Positions 1 through 7,744 of a stretch of DNA of 37,514 nt are shown in pieces. Position 1 is the stretch's first letter. Every line of letters begins with the position of its first letter. A model generated the notes under the pieces. That model was not told the DNA's origin, ran no database searches, and was given only the letters and a program-made list of their open reading frames with translations. The position numbers were made by a program, and so were the translations under genes. Source of the stretch: Sphingomonadaceae bacterium (GTDB lineage Bacteria; Pseudomonadota; Alphaproteobacteria; Sphingomonadales; Sphingomonadaceae); contig JANYEY010000104.1 in NCBI GenBank assembly GCA_025359685.1, forward strand, positions 1 through 37,514, in the 5' to 3' direction.

Positions 1-23
1 TTCGAATCCTGTCTCCCCGACCA
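1..23 (+). tRNA. 3' end of a tRNA, probably tRNA-Pro(UGG), truncated by the window edge
   Basis: The first bases read as a T-loop (TTCGAAT), the 3' half of the T-stem (CCTGT), the 3' half of the acceptor stem (CTCCCCG), discriminator A and an encoded CCA tail. The implied 5' acceptor strand is CGGGGAG, which fits proline tRNAs better than other isoacceptors. The anticodon lies outside the window, so the amino acid is inference. Confidence 0.7.
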
Positions 24-43
24 ATTCTCCTCCGGATTGAAAT

Positions 44-67
44 GTTGCGAGCCGACGCAACTTGTTT
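44..67 (+). terminator. Intrinsic terminator behind the tRNA
   Basis: A 6-bp stem (GTTGCG / CGCAAC, 44-49 and 56-61) with loop AGCCGA is followed directly by TTGTTT. It sits 20 bases after the tRNA CCA end and before the leucine operon, where a terminator is expected. Confidence 0.5.
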
Positions 68-111
68 GCCGCGGCGCGGCTTGGTATCGCTGGGCCTGAG
101 AGGTACTTCCC

Positions 112-1272
112 ATGCGCGCCACCCCCGATTTCGATTTCGCCCTGCCCGAGAGCGCGCTGATGATCCGCGACGCCGCGGCGCGCTTTGCCGACGAGAAGAT
201 CGCGCCGCTGGCGGCGCGGGTCGATGCCGAGGACTGGTTCCCGCGTGACGAGCTGTGGGCGGCGATGGGCGAGCTTGGCCTGCACGGCATCACCGTCGAG
301 GAAGAATGGGGCGGGCTGGGCCTTGGGTATCTCGATCACGTGATCGCGGTCGAGGAAGTGAGCCGCGCTTCGGCCTCGATCGGCCTCAGCTACGGCGCGC
401 ATTCGAACCTGTGCGTCAACCAGATCCGCCGCTGGGGTAACGAGGAGCAGAAGGCGAAATACCTGCCCAAGTTGGTGAGCGGCGAGCACGTTGGCAGTCT
501 GGCCATGTCGGAAGCCGGCGCGGGTTCGGACGTGGTCTCGATGAAATTGAAGGCCGAGGCGGTTCAAGGCGGTTACGTCCTCAACGGCACCAAATTCTGG
601 ATCACCAACGCGACCTACGCCGATACCCTGGTGGTCTATGCCAAGACCGGTGAAGGCAGCCGTGGGATCACCGCCTTTCTGATCGAAAAGGGCGACGAAG
701 GCTTTTCGATCGGCCAGAAGATCGACAAGATGGGCATGCGCGGCAGCCCCACCGCAGAGCTGGTATTCAACGATTGCTTCATTCCCGAAGACCGCATCAT
801 GGGCCCGCTGCATGGCGGCGTCGGGGTGCTGATGAGCGGGCTCGACTACGAGCGCGTGGTGCTCGCCGGGCTCCAGCTTGGGATCATGCAGGCCTGCCTC
901 GACACCGTCATCCCCTACCTGCGCGAGCGCAAGCAGTTCGGTAAACCCATCGGCGCGTTTCAGCTGATGCAGGCCAAGGTCGCGGACATGTACGTCGCGC
1001 TGCAATCGGCGCGGGCCTACACTTATGCCGTGGCGCGCAATTGCGATGCCGGCCTCACCACGCGCTTCGATGCGGCGGGAGCGATCCTGCTGGCGAGCGA
1101 AAACGCCTTCCGGGTTTCTGGCGAAGCGGTCCAGGCATTGGGCGGCGCTGGCTACACCAAGGACTGGCCGGTCGAACGCTATCTGCGCGACGCCAAGCTG
1201 CTCGACATCGGCGCGGGGACCAACGAAATCCGCCGCATGCTGATCGGGCGCGAACTGATCGGGGCGGCATGA
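112..1272 (+). CDS. ivd: Isovaleryl-CoA dehydrogenase
   Basis: FAD-dependent acyl-CoA dehydrogenase that oxidises isovaleryl-CoA to 3-methylcrotonyl-CoA in leucine breakdown, passing electrons to ETF. The 386-aa length and three-domain layout (N-terminal helices, central beta domain, C-terminal helices) are normal for the family. The segment [17 protein letters not shown] (about residues 89-105) is typical of isovaleryl-CoA dehydrogenases. The catalytic base should be Glu247 in [11 protein letters not shown], the position this subfamily uses instead of the C-terminal Glu of other acyl-CoA dehydrogenases. The C-terminus has the usual [17 protein letters not shown] stretch. The ATG follows a purine-rich GAGAGG. 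Its stop overlaps the next start (ATGA), so it heads a translationally coupled operon with the carboxylase beta subunit. Also called liuA. Confidence 0.93.
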   Translation: MRATPDFDFALPESALMIRDAAARFADEKIAPLAARVDAEDWFPRDELWAAMGELGLHGITVEEEWGGLGLGYLDHVIAVEEVSRASASIGLSYGAHSNLCVNQIRRWGNEEQKAKYLPKLVSGEHVGSLAMSEAGAGSDVVSMKLKAEAVQGGYVLNGTKFWITNATYADTLVVYAKTGEGSRGITAFLIEKGDEGFSIGQKIDKMGMRGSPTAELVFNDCFIPEDRIMGPLHGGVGVLMSGLDYERVVLAGLQLGIMQACLDTVIPYLRERKQFGKPIGAFQLMQAKVADMYVALQSARAYTYAVARNCDAGLTTRFDAAGAILLASENAFRVSGEAVQALGGAGYTKDWPVERYLRDAKLLDIGAGTNEIRRMLIGRELIGAA

Positions 1273-1529
1273 GCGACACCCTGCTCCAATGCCTACAATG
1301 GTACGGCGCGGGTGCGAGCGTCATCGCCGCCGCGCTGATCGCCGCCGATCTTGGGCGGCGGATAACCGGCTGGGCCTTCGTGTTGTTCGTTACCTCATCG
1401 ATCGCGCTGATCGGCTGGGGCTTCGTCCAGCCCGACGCCAAGGGGATCGGCTCGCAGAATATTCTGATGCTCGTCATCAATGTGATCGGCGTGTACCAAT
1501 ATCTGATCCGCAAAAAGGAAAGCGCATGA
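1269..1529 (+). CDS. Small membrane protein inside the leucine operon (86 aa)
   Basis: I do not recognise a named family. The protein starts [15 protein letters not shown] and has three hydrophobic segments (about residues 12-30, 34-52 and 61-79), ending in a basic tail YLIRKKESA, so it is probably an inner-membrane protein with a positive C-terminus. The start overlaps the ivd stop (ATGA at 1269-1272) and its stop overlaps the carboxylase start (ATGA at 1526-1529). It is therefore locked between two leucine-pathway enzymes and almost certainly co-translated with them. A role in uptake or membrane attachment of the pathway is only a guess from position. Confidence 0.75.
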   Translation: MSDTLLQCLQWYGAGASVIAAALIAADLGRRITGWAFVLFVTSSIALIGWGFVQPDAKGIGSQNILMLVINVIGVYQYLIRKKESA

Positions 1530-3127
1530 GCGCCCCGGTTCTCTCCACCACCCTCAACCCTGACAGCCCCGAAGCGCAGGCCCGCGCGGCGCACAACCGC
1601 GCGTTGGCGCAGGAGCTGCGCGCCAAGGTGGCCGAAGCGGCGCTGGGCGGGAACGAAAAGAGCCGCGAGCGCCACACGTCGCGCGGCAAGCTGCTGCCGA
1701 GGGAACGCGTCGAACGCTTGCTCGATCCCGGTTCACCCTTGCTTGAGATCGGGCAGCTCGCGGCGGGCGACATGTACGAAGGCGAAGTCCCCGGCGCAGG
1801 GATTATCACCGCGATCGGCCGCGTCTCTGGCCGGATGTGCATGATCGTATGCAACGATGCGACCGTCAAAGGCGGCACCTACTACCCGATGACGGTCAAG
1901 AAGCACCTGCGCGCGCAAGAGATTGCCGAGGCCAACCACCTGCCGTGCATTTACCTGGTCGACAGCGGCGGCGCGAACCTGCCGCATCAGAGCGAGGTCT
2001 TCCCCGACCGCGACCACTTCGGGCGGATTTTCTACAATCAAGCGCAGATGAGCGCCAAGGGCATTCCGCAAATCGCCTGCGTGATGGGCAGCTGCACTGC
2101 GGGCGGCGCATATGTTCCGGCAATGAGCGACGAAAGCATCATCGTGCGCGGACAAGGCACGATTTTTCTCGCGGGTCCGCCGCTGGTCAAGGCCGCGACG
2201 GGTGAGGAGATCAGCGCAGAGGACCTTGGCGGCGGCGAGCTGCACGCGAAGAAGTCAGGCGTGGTCGACCACCTCGCCGAGAATGACGAACACGCGCTGA
2301 CCATCGTGCGCGACATCATCAGCCACCTTGGCCCGCGCCACGATCACGGCCTGCCGCTCAAGGAACCGCGCGCGCCGAAGTACGACGCCGAGGATCTTTA
2401 CGCGGTCGTACCCGACGATGTCCGCGCGCCTTACGATGTCCACGAAGTCATCGCCCGGCTGGTCGACGGCAGCGAGTTCCATGAATTCAAGGCGCTCTAT
2501 GGCTCCACGCTGGTCTGCGGCTTCGCGCATATCTGGGGGATGCCAGTGGCGGTGCTCGCCAACAATGGCGTGTTGTTCAGCGAAAGCGCGGTCAAAGGCG
2601 CACACTTCATCGAACTTGCCTGCCAGCGCCGTATACCCTTGTTGTTCCTGCAGAACATCTCGGGCTTCATGGTCGGCGGCAAATACGAGGCCGAGGGCAT
2701 CGCCAAGCACGGCGCCAAACTGGTCACCGCCGTCGCCACCGCCACCGTGCCCAAGCTCACCGTGCTGATCGGCGGCAGCTTCGGCGCGGGCAATTACGGC
2801 ATGTGCGGCCGGGCCTATTCGCCGCGGTTCCTGTTCTCCTGGCCCAACGCGCGGATTTCGGTGATGGGCGGCGAACAGGCGGCATCGGTGCTCGCCACTG
2901 TGCACCGCGATGCCGAAAGCTGGACGCCCGAACAGGCCGAGGCGTTCAAGGCCCCGATCCGGCAGAAGTACGAAGACGAAGGCAACCCCTATTACGCCAC
3001 CGCGCGGCTATGGGACGATGGAGTGATCGATCCGGCACAGACGCGCGATGTGCTGGGGCTGGCCTTGGCGGCGGCGTTGGAAGCGCCGATTCCGGATAGG
3101 CCGGCGTTCGGGGTGTTCCGGATGTGA
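1526..3127 (+). CDS. mccB: Methylcrotonyl-CoA carboxylase, carboxyltransferase (beta) subunit
   Basis: Transfers CO2 from carboxybiotin to 3-methylcrotonyl-CoA, giving 3-methylglutaconyl-CoA, the step after isovaleryl-CoA dehydrogenase. The 533-aa length is normal. Two crotonase-fold halves are visible. The N-terminal half carries [18 protein letters not shown] and [19 protein letters not shown]. The C-terminal half has NISGFMVGG at residues 377-385, the glycine-rich [20 protein letters not shown] and [18 protein letters not shown]. These favour the methylcrotonyl over the propionyl enzyme. The chosen ATG overlaps the preceding stop and follows AAGGAA; longer open frame upstream lies over the previous gene and is rejected. 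The biotin carboxylase / carrier (alpha) subunit needed for activity is not next to it. Confidence 0.93.
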   Translation: MSAPVLSTTLNPDSPEAQARAAHNRALAQELRAKVAEAALGGNEKSRERHTSRGKLLPRERVERLLDPGSPLLEIGQLAAGDMYEGEVPGAGIITAIGRVSGRMCMIVCNDATVKGGTYYPMTVKKHLRAQEIAEANHLPCIYLVDSGGANLPHQSEVFPDRDHFGRIFYNQAQMSAKGIPQIACVMGSCTAGGAYVPAMSDESIIVRGQGTIFLAGPPLVKAATGEEISAEDLGGGELHAKKSGVVDHLAENDEHALTIVRDIISHLGPRHDHGLPLKEPRAPKYDAEDLYAVVPDDVRAPYDVHEVIARLVDGSEFHEFKALYGSTLVCGFAHIWGMPVAVLANNGVLFSESAVKGAHFIELACQRRIPLLFLQNISGFMVGGKYEAEGIAKHGAKLVTAVATATVPKLTVLIGGSFGAGNYGMCGRAYSPRFLFSWPNARISVMGGEQAASVLATVHRDAESWTPEQAEAFKAPIRQKYEDEGNPYYATARLWDDGVIDPAQTRDVLGLALAAALEAPIPDRPAFGVFRM

Positions 3128-3390
3128 GCAAAGACGAGCATGAGTTATTGATTGTCCACGTGCCAGCATTGGTTGCGGTGCTCCTCGACCATGAGAAACG
3201 CAAAGGACAGCCGTTATCCTTACCTGAAGTTTTAGACATTCGCGACAATGCCGAAGCTATCGCGATGCCAATCTTTGCACGTGATCGAGTTGCTGACGAG
3301 AGGGGATATGATGACATTGACCCCGAGAACGTCTGGAACGAATGGCAGGGAATCAGAATAGAATTCTTTCGAGACGGCTTCCTGCCGTGA
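3124..3390 (+). CDS. Hypothetical 88-aa protein, last gene of the leucine operon
   Basis: Starts with GTG overlapping the mccB stop (GTGA), so it is likely made by translational coupling. The product is acidic and soluble, with no signal peptide or membrane segment. A helix-like stretch [19 protein letters not shown] and a [13 protein letters not shown] motif (about residues 62-74) look conserved in style, but I do not recognise the family. Its codons are less GC-rich at third positions than those of its neighbours (many A/T-ending codons in the first half), which may mean weak expression or later arrival. It ends just before the repeat cluster, so the island seems to have landed at the end of the operon. 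Confidence 0.6.
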   Translation: MSKDEHELLIVHVPALVAVLLDHEKRKGQPLSLPEVLDIRDNAEAIAMPIFARDRVADERGYDDIDPENVWNEWQGIRIEFFRDGFLP

Positions 3391-3400
3391 AACGCGGCAG

Positions 3401-3454
3401 CCCCTCCGTCAGCGCTTCGCGCTGCCACCTCCCCCAGACAAACTGGGGGAAGAT
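3401..3454 (+). repeat. Palindromic repeat unit A (double hairpin)
   Basis: Begins CCCCTCCGT, then hairpin 1 CAGCGC-TTC-GCGCTG (3410-3424), a CCACC linker, and hairpin 2 TCCCCCAG-ACAAA-CTGGGGGA (3430-3450), ending AGAT. It has the same plan as units C and D in the same orientation but different stem bases, with both arms changed together. No gene lies immediately downstream. Confidence 0.8.
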
Positions 3455-3482
3455 TTTTGGGGTAAGGGCGCGGCCTCAATCA

Positions 3483-3531
3483 ATCCTCCCCGGCACGGGG
3501 AGGTGGCGCGCCGTAGGCGTGACGGAGGGGG
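3483..3531 (-). repeat. Palindromic repeat unit B (inverted copy)
   Basis: Reverse-strand copy of the unit. Read on the minus strand it is CCCCCTCCGTCA, hairpin 1 CGCC-TAC-GGCG, then hairpin 2 CCTCCCCG-TGC-CGGGGAGG and AT. It lies between unit A and unit C, which are on the plus strand, so the three alternate in orientation as REP/BIME clusters do. Confidence 0.8.
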
Positions 3532-3572
3532 CCCACTTCTCGGTCGGGCGCTGCATGTGAGGCGAGGTGGGA

Positions 3573-3620
3573 CCCCTCCGTCAGCCTTTCAGGCTGCCAC
3601 CTCCCCGTGCCGGGGAGGAT
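3573..3620 (+). repeat. Palindromic repeat unit C, carrying the nuclease ribosome binding site
   Basis: Begins CCCCTCCGT, then hairpin 1 CAGCCT-TTC-AGGCTG (3582-3596) and hairpin 2 CCTCCCCG-TGC-CGGGGAGG (3600-3618). Hairpin 2 is identical in sequence to that of unit B. The 3' arm contains GGGGAGG, a near-perfect anti-16S match, 8 bases before the GTG start of the DUF559 gene at 3627. Confidence 0.85.
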
Positions 3621-3626
3621 TTTAGG

Positions 3627-4058
3627 GTGGCATTGCAGCCCGAAGTTCTGCGCCAGCCGATCAAGCAGGTGAAGCGCGCGCGGGCTTTGCGTAAAGACAT
3701 GAGTTTGCCTGAGGTGCTGCTTTGGATCGAGTTGCAGAAGCGTCCGGGCCGGCACAAGTTCCGCCGCCATCATCCGCTCAGCGATCTGGTGCTGGATTTC
3801 ACTTGTCTCGAGCGGAGGATAGCAATCGAGATCGATGGTCTTGCGCATGATATGGGCGACAGGCCAGAGCGCGACCTCCGCCGCGATGTATACTTGCGGT
3901 CGCGTGGTTTTGTGGTGCTGAGAATTCCGGCAGCGTTTGTACTCAAAGACTTGAACGCGGCAATCGAGGGTATTGTTGCATTGTGCAGGGAGGCTTTACC
4001 CCTCCACCCCCGGACTTCGTCCGGCGGTCTCCCTCCCCGTTCCGGGGAGGTCCTGTAG
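3627..4058 (+). CDS. DUF559 / Vsr-like endonuclease-domain protein flanked by repeats
   Basis: 143-aa protein of the DUF559 family, which has a Vsr-type PD-(D/E)xK nuclease fold. Likely catalytic residues are Asp57 in [12 protein letters not shown], Glu68 and Asp70 in AIEIDG, and His74 in GLAHD. The N-terminal [18 protein letters not shown] and [14 protein letters not shown] are family hallmarks. The GTG at 3627 is chosen because the domain begins there and a strong Shine-Dalgarno, supplied by repeat unit C, lies 8 bases upstream. An in-frame extension upstream would only translate repeat sequence. Residues about 125-143 are encoded by repeat unit D, outside the nuclease domain. The actual substrate of DUF559 proteins is not established; a role in moving the repeats is inference from the layout. 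Confidence 0.82.
   Translation: MALQPEVLRQPIKQVKRARALRKDMSLPEVLLWIELQKRPGRHKFRRHHPLSDLVLDFTCLERRIAIEIDGLAHDMGDRPERDLRRDVYLRSRGFVVLRIPAAFVLKDLNAAIEGIVALCREALPLHPRTSSGGLPPRSGEVL
3999..4050 (+). repeat. Palindromic repeat unit D, overlapping the nuclease 3' end
   Basis: Begins CCCCTCC, then hairpin 1 CCGGAC-TTC-GTCCGG (4010-4024) and hairpin 2 CCTCCCCG-TTC-CGGGGAGG (4032-4050). It is translated as the tail of the DUF559 protein. Its GGGGAGG (4044-4050) is spaced 7 bases from the GTG start of the next gene at 4058. It is in the same orientation as unit C, so the nuclease gene lies between direct copies. Confidence 0.85.
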
Positions 4059-4969
4059 TGGGCTATGACGCCGCAATCATCGGCGGTGGGCCTGCTGGCC
4101 TGACCGCGGCGATTTACCTCGCGCGGTATCGGCGTAAGGTGGTGGTGTTCGATCGCGGGGGGAGCCGGGCGGCGATGATCCCGACCAGTCACAATCATGC
4201 GGGGTATCCCGACGGGATCCACGGCGAGGACTTGCTGGCAGCGATGCGGCAGCAGGCCTTGCAGTTCGGGGCGGAATTGCGCGGCGGCGATGTGTTGTCG
4301 ATCACGGCGGCGGGCAAGGCATGGCACCTCACCGGCGACAGCATAGATCTCACCGCGCGCACGGTGTTGTTCGCCACCGGTACGGTCAACCGCTACCCCG
4401 ATATCCCCCGCGCGGTACATGATGCGGCGTTGGCGGCGGGCAAGTTGCGATATTGCCCGGTGTGCGATGCTTTTGAGGCAACGGATCAGCGCATCGCGGT
4501 GATCGGCGCGGAAAGTCACGGGGTGGCCGAGGCGCTGTTCCTGCGCAATTATTCCGACAAGCTAACGCTCTACACTCTGATCGAATGCGAGTTGCACGAG
4601 AAGGACCGCGCCGACCTGGCCAAGGCCGGGGTCGAGTGGGACCCGCGCCCGGTCGCCTCATACGATTTCTCCGGCAAAGGCGTGCGGCTCGGCTTTGCCG
4701 ATGGCAGCCACGCCGAGGCCGATACGCTGTACCCCGCGCTCGGATCGGACCCCAACGACAGTCTGATCAAGCAACTCGGGCTGCGCACCAGCGCCGACGA
4801 CACGATCCTCACCGACAGCCACCAGCGGCTCGGTCTCGATGGACTTTATGCCGCGGGCGATATCGTCTCGGGGCTCGACCAGATCAGCGTGGCGATGGGC
4901 CAGGCGGCGGTAGCGGCGACCACCCTGCACAACGATTTGCGCGCGCGCGAAGGACGCACTCCCGAATGA
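4058..4969 (+). CDS. Thioredoxin-reductase-like NAD(P)/FAD oxidoreductase with CPVC motif
   Basis: 303-aa two-nucleotide-binding-domain flavoprotein. The N-terminal FAD motif is [14 protein letters not shown] (residues 5-18). A redox-active CPVC (Cys133, Cys136) sits at the thioredoxin-reductase position, directly before the NADPH Rossmann segment ([15 protein letters not shown]). The C-terminal FAD motif is [23 protein letters not shown]. The CPVC pair argues for a disulfide or similar substrate rather than ferredoxin reduction; the true thioredoxin reductase usually has CATC or CAVC and is probably elsewhere. GTG at 4058 is chosen: it shares a base with the nuclease TAG stop and follows the GGGGAGG of repeat D. 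An in-frame ATG at 3983 would put repeat-encoded residues ahead of the fold. It overlaps the next gene by ATGA. Confidence 0.85.
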   Translation: MGYDAAIIGGGPAGLTAAIYLARYRRKVVVFDRGGSRAAMIPTSHNHAGYPDGIHGEDLLAAMRQQALQFGAELRGGDVLSITAAGKAWHLTGDSIDLTARTVLFATGTVNRYPDIPRAVHDAALAAGKLRYCPVCDAFEATDQRIAVIGAESHGVAEALFLRNYSDKLTLYTLIECELHEKDRADLAKAGVEWDPRPVASYDFSGKGVRLGFADGSHAEADTLYPALGSDPNDSLIKQLGLRTSADDTILTDSHQRLGLDGLYAAGDIVSGLDQISVAMGQAAVAATTLHNDLRAREGRTPE

Positions 4970-6117
4970 GCGAACCTGTGTATCCTCTCGCTGGCCTCAA
5001 GGTCATCGAACTCGCCCGCATCCTCGCTGGACCGTGGGCGGGACAGATCCTGGCCGATCTTGGCGCGGAGGTGATCAAGGTCGAGAGCCCGGCCGGCGAC
5101 GATACCCGCCAGTGGGGTCCGCCGTTTATCGAATATGCCGATGGCAGCAAGGATGCCGCCTATTTCCACGCTGCCAACCGCGGCAAGACATCGGTGGTGA
5201 TCGATTTCGCCACGCCGGAAGGACAAGCGCAGGTCCGTGCGCTGGTCGCCGATGCCGATGTGATGATCGAGAATTTCAAGGTCGGCACGCTCGCCAAATA
5301 CGGGCTCGATTACGCCAGCTTGTCCGCCGCCAACCCGCGTTTGGTCTATTGCTCGATCACCGGGTTCGGGCAGGACGGGCCCTATGCCAGCCGCCCGGGT
5401 TATGACTTCATCATTCAGGGGATGAGCGGGGTGATGGACCTGACCGGCGACCCTGACGGCCCGCCACAGAAGATCGGCGTGGCCTTTGCCGACATCATGA
5501 CCGGGCTCTATTCGGTCATCGCGATCCAAGCCGCCTTGGCAGCGCGCGCAGTTTCAGGGCGCGGCGATCATATCGATATGGCGCTGTTCGACGTGATGAC
5601 CGGGGTGCTGGCCAACCAGGCGCAGAATTACCTCGTCACTGGACAGACCCCGCGCCGACTGGGCAATGCTCACCCCAACATCACGCCCTATGCGGTCTTC
5701 CCCACTAGCGATGGCTGGTTCATCCTGGCGGTTGGCAACGATGGCCAGTTCCGCAAGTTCTGCACAGCAATGGGGCTCGATGCCATGGCGCTGGATGCGC
5801 GGTTCACCAGCAACGCCTTGCGGTTAGAGCATCGCGGCGTGCTCGAAGTGCTGATCGCCGAGGCGACGCGGCTGCGCACCCGTGCCGCTCTGCTTGAATT
5901 GCTCGAAGCCGCTGGAGTGCCCGCTGGCCCGATCAATTCGGTCGCCGATGCCTTCACCGATCCGCAGATCGTCGCGCGGCAAATGCAGCAGACGTTTACC
6001 GCCCCTGATGGCGGGCAGGTGGCAGGCGTGCGCACGCCGATCCGGTTTGCTGGGATGTCGCTCAACCTGGGAGTAGCAGCACCGCGGCTGGGCGCGGGCG
6101 AAACGCCAGCCGATTAG
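4966..6117 (+). CDS. CaiB/BaiF family (class III) CoA-transferase
   Basis: 383-aa class III CoA-transferase, which moves CoA between organic acids through an aspartyl intermediate. The opening [20 protein letters not shown] and [10 protein letters not shown] are family signatures, and the catalytic Asp is Asp176 in [24 protein letters not shown] and [17 protein letters not shown] also fit. The length is at the short end of the formyl-CoA transferase / racemase range. The specific acid pair cannot be told from sequence. It starts within the flavoprotein stop (ATGA) and ends 4 bases inside the converging emrB gene, so both stops share TTAG at 6114-6117. Confidence 0.9.
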   Translation: MSEPVYPLAGLKVIELARILAGPWAGQILADLGAEVIKVESPAGDDTRQWGPPFIEYADGSKDAAYFHAANRGKTSVVIDFATPEGQAQVRALVADADVMIENFKVGTLAKYGLDYASLSAANPRLVYCSITGFGQDGPYASRPGYDFIIQGMSGVMDLTGDPDGPPQKIGVAFADIMTGLYSVIAIQAALAARAVSGRGDHIDMALFDVMTGVLANQAQNYLVTGQTPRRLGNAHPNITPYAVFPTSDGWFILAVGNDGQFRKFCTAMGLDAMALDARFTSNALRLEHRGVLEVLIAEATRLRTRAALLELLEAAGVPAGPINSVADAFTDPQIVARQMQQTFTAPDGGQVAGVRTPIRFAGMSLNLGVAAPRLGAGETPAD

Positions 6118-7733
6118 TGCGGCACGTCTGCTGGCGGCGTTGCCCCGCCGGGTGCCGCGACACGGCTGAGGTTGGCCTTGCGCATGAAAATAACCAGCGG
6201 CGCGGCGGCCAGGCTGAGCCAGACCATCATGTAGAAATCGTCAATGTAGGCAATCATCGCCGCCTGCTGATTGACCATCGCGTCGATGTAAGAAAGCCCC
6301 GCTTCGCCCAGCGTCTGGAACCGGTCGACGGTCGAGACGTCGATCACATCGGTGAACGATGAGGTAACATGGGCGGCAAGGTCGGAATGGCTGACCTGAA
6401 GGTTATGCGCGAGCTCGAAGGTGACGATCGAGATGCCGACCGACGATCCGATCGAGCGCGACAGGTTGAGCAGGCTCGAACCGTCGGTGCGCAGCATCGG
6501 TGGCAGTGTGGCAAAGGCGCTGGCATTGAGGGGAATGAAGATCAGCCCCATCCCGATCCCCTGGATGAACCCCGACACCGCGATGTGGTAATAATCGGTC
6601 TGGAGCGACCACGAAGCCATCTCCCACAACGAAAACGCGGCGATCAGGAACCCACTGAAAATCAGGATCCGGGGATCGAACCCGCGCCGTAGGATCCAGC
6701 CCGAAAACTGCATCGTCATAAGTGTGCCAACCCCGCGCGGCATCAGCGTCATTCCGGTATCGATCACGCCATAGCCGAACAGGCGCTGCAGCATCGGCGG
6801 CAACAGGGCCATGGTCGCGAACATGACCACCCCGATCACCAGACTGAAGAACAGCGCGAACACGTAATTTGGATCGGCAAACAAGTGGCGATTGAACAGC
6901 GGTTCGCGCGCTGTAACGAAGTGGATGACTGCGATCCACGCTGCCGAGATACAAAGGAAGGTATAAATCCAGGCTTCGGTCGATTGGAACCAGTCGATAT
7001 GACCGCCGCGATCGAGCAGCAGCTGCAGCGAGGTCAGCGCCAGCGCAACCAGCGCAAAGCCGATCCCGTCAAACTTGCGCTGGACAAGTTTGCGCGACGG
7101 CAGCGTTGCCATCATAATCGCCAGCGATATGACCCCCAGCGGCACGTTGACATAGAATACCGCGCGCCAGTTCCAGTTTTCGGTCAGGTAGCCGCCGATG
7201 ATCGGTCCAAGGATCGGCCCGGCCATGATCCCCATCCCCCACACCGCCATCATCTGCGATTGGCGCGAAGGTTTGTTGGTATCGATCATTGCGGCTTGGC
7301 TAAGCGGACCGATAAAGGCGCCGGTCGCCCCCTGCAGCGCGCGGAACAGCACCATCTCGGTAACATTCTGAGCCATGCCGCACAGCATCGATGAAAGGAC
7401 GAAGCCGATAACCGACATGATGAACAGCCGCCGCGAACCGATCCGGTCAGCGAGCCAACCGGTCATCGGCATCGCGATCGCAACCGCGACGATGTAGCTG
7501 GTCAGCACCCAGCTGATCTCGTCCGAAGTCGCGCCGAGGCTGGCCTGCATGTGCGGGATCGCAACGTTGGCGATCGTGGTATCGAGAATTTGCAGCAACG
7601 AGGCGAGCATGACCCCGATTGCCACCAGCATCGGGTTTGCGACCGGCAGCAGGGCAACATCATCGGTCGCGGCCAGCACCGCCCGGATCGAGCCGGACTG
7701 CTTTTTATCTGAAGGCGCTGCCGCGCTCGCCAT
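6114..7733 (-). CDS. emrB: Multidrug efflux MFS transporter of the DHA2 (EmrB/QacA) family
   Basis: 539-aa proton-driven drug exporter with the 14-helix DHA2 layout. The N-terminal motif LDTTIANVAIPHMQASLGA (TM1), motif A GWLADRIGSRRLF after TM2, and motif C-like GPILGPIIGGYL in TM5 are all present. A soluble 30-residue N-terminus precedes TM1. The start ATG lies 11 bases after the emrA stop on the same strand, so the pair should assemble as an EmrAB pump that needs a TolC-like outer-membrane channel, which is not encoded here. Strand order is marR, emrA, emrB, consistent with drug-induced release of MarR. The substrate range is unknown. Confidence 0.92.
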   Translation of the reverse strand: MASAAAPSDKKQSGSIRAVLAATDDVALLPVANPMLVAIGVMLASLLQILDTTIANVAIPHMQASLGATSDEISWVLTSYIVAVAIAMPMTGWLADRIGSRRLFIMSVIGFVLSSMLCGMAQNVTEMVLFRALQGATGAFIGPLSQAAMIDTNKPSRQSQMMAVWGMGIMAGPILGPIIGGYLTENWNWRAVFYVNVPLGVISLAIMMATLPSRKLVQRKFDGIGFALVALALTSLQLLLDRGGHIDWFQSTEAWIYTFLCISAAWIAVIHFVTAREPLFNRHLFADPNYVFALFFSLVIGVVMFATMALLPPMLQRLFGYGVIDTGMTLMPRGVGTLMTMQFSGWILRRGFDPRILIFSGFLIAAFSLWEMASWSLQTDYYHIAVSGFIQGIGMGLIFIPLNASAFATLPPMLRTDGSSLLNLSRSIGSSVGISIVTFELAHNLQVSHSDLAAHVTSSFTDVIDVSTVDRFQTLGEAGLSYIDAMVNQQAAMIAYIDDFYMMVWLSLAAAPLVIFMRKANLSRVAAPGGATPPADVPH

Positions 7734-7744
7734 GGCGATCGGTC

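Noticed and set aside
1..111. Integration site or mobile element next to the tRNA
   Set aside because: No integrase gene and no second copy of the tRNA 3' end were noticed within the window; the neighbouring genes are metabolic.
2255..2905. 216-aa minus-strand frame inside mccB
   Set aside because: Antisense shadow of a strongly conserved carboxyltransferase; its composition is typical of such shadows.
3567..3626. Longer N-terminus for the DUF559 protein
   Set aside because: The in-frame extension translates repeat unit C; the GTG at 3627 has a strong Shine-Dalgarno and begins the domain.
3480..3848. 122-aa minus-strand frame across the repeats and nuclease
   Set aside because: It translates palindromic repeats and the antisense of the DUF559 core; no domain is recognisable.
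3401..4050. CRISPR array
   Set aside because: The repeats are palindromic, unequal in sequence, on both strands and unevenly spaced; there are no regular spacers and no cas genes.
3983..4057. ATG start for the flavoprotein at 3983
   Set aside because: It would add residues encoded by repeat unit D before the FAD-binding strand and overlap the nuclease gene by 75 bases.
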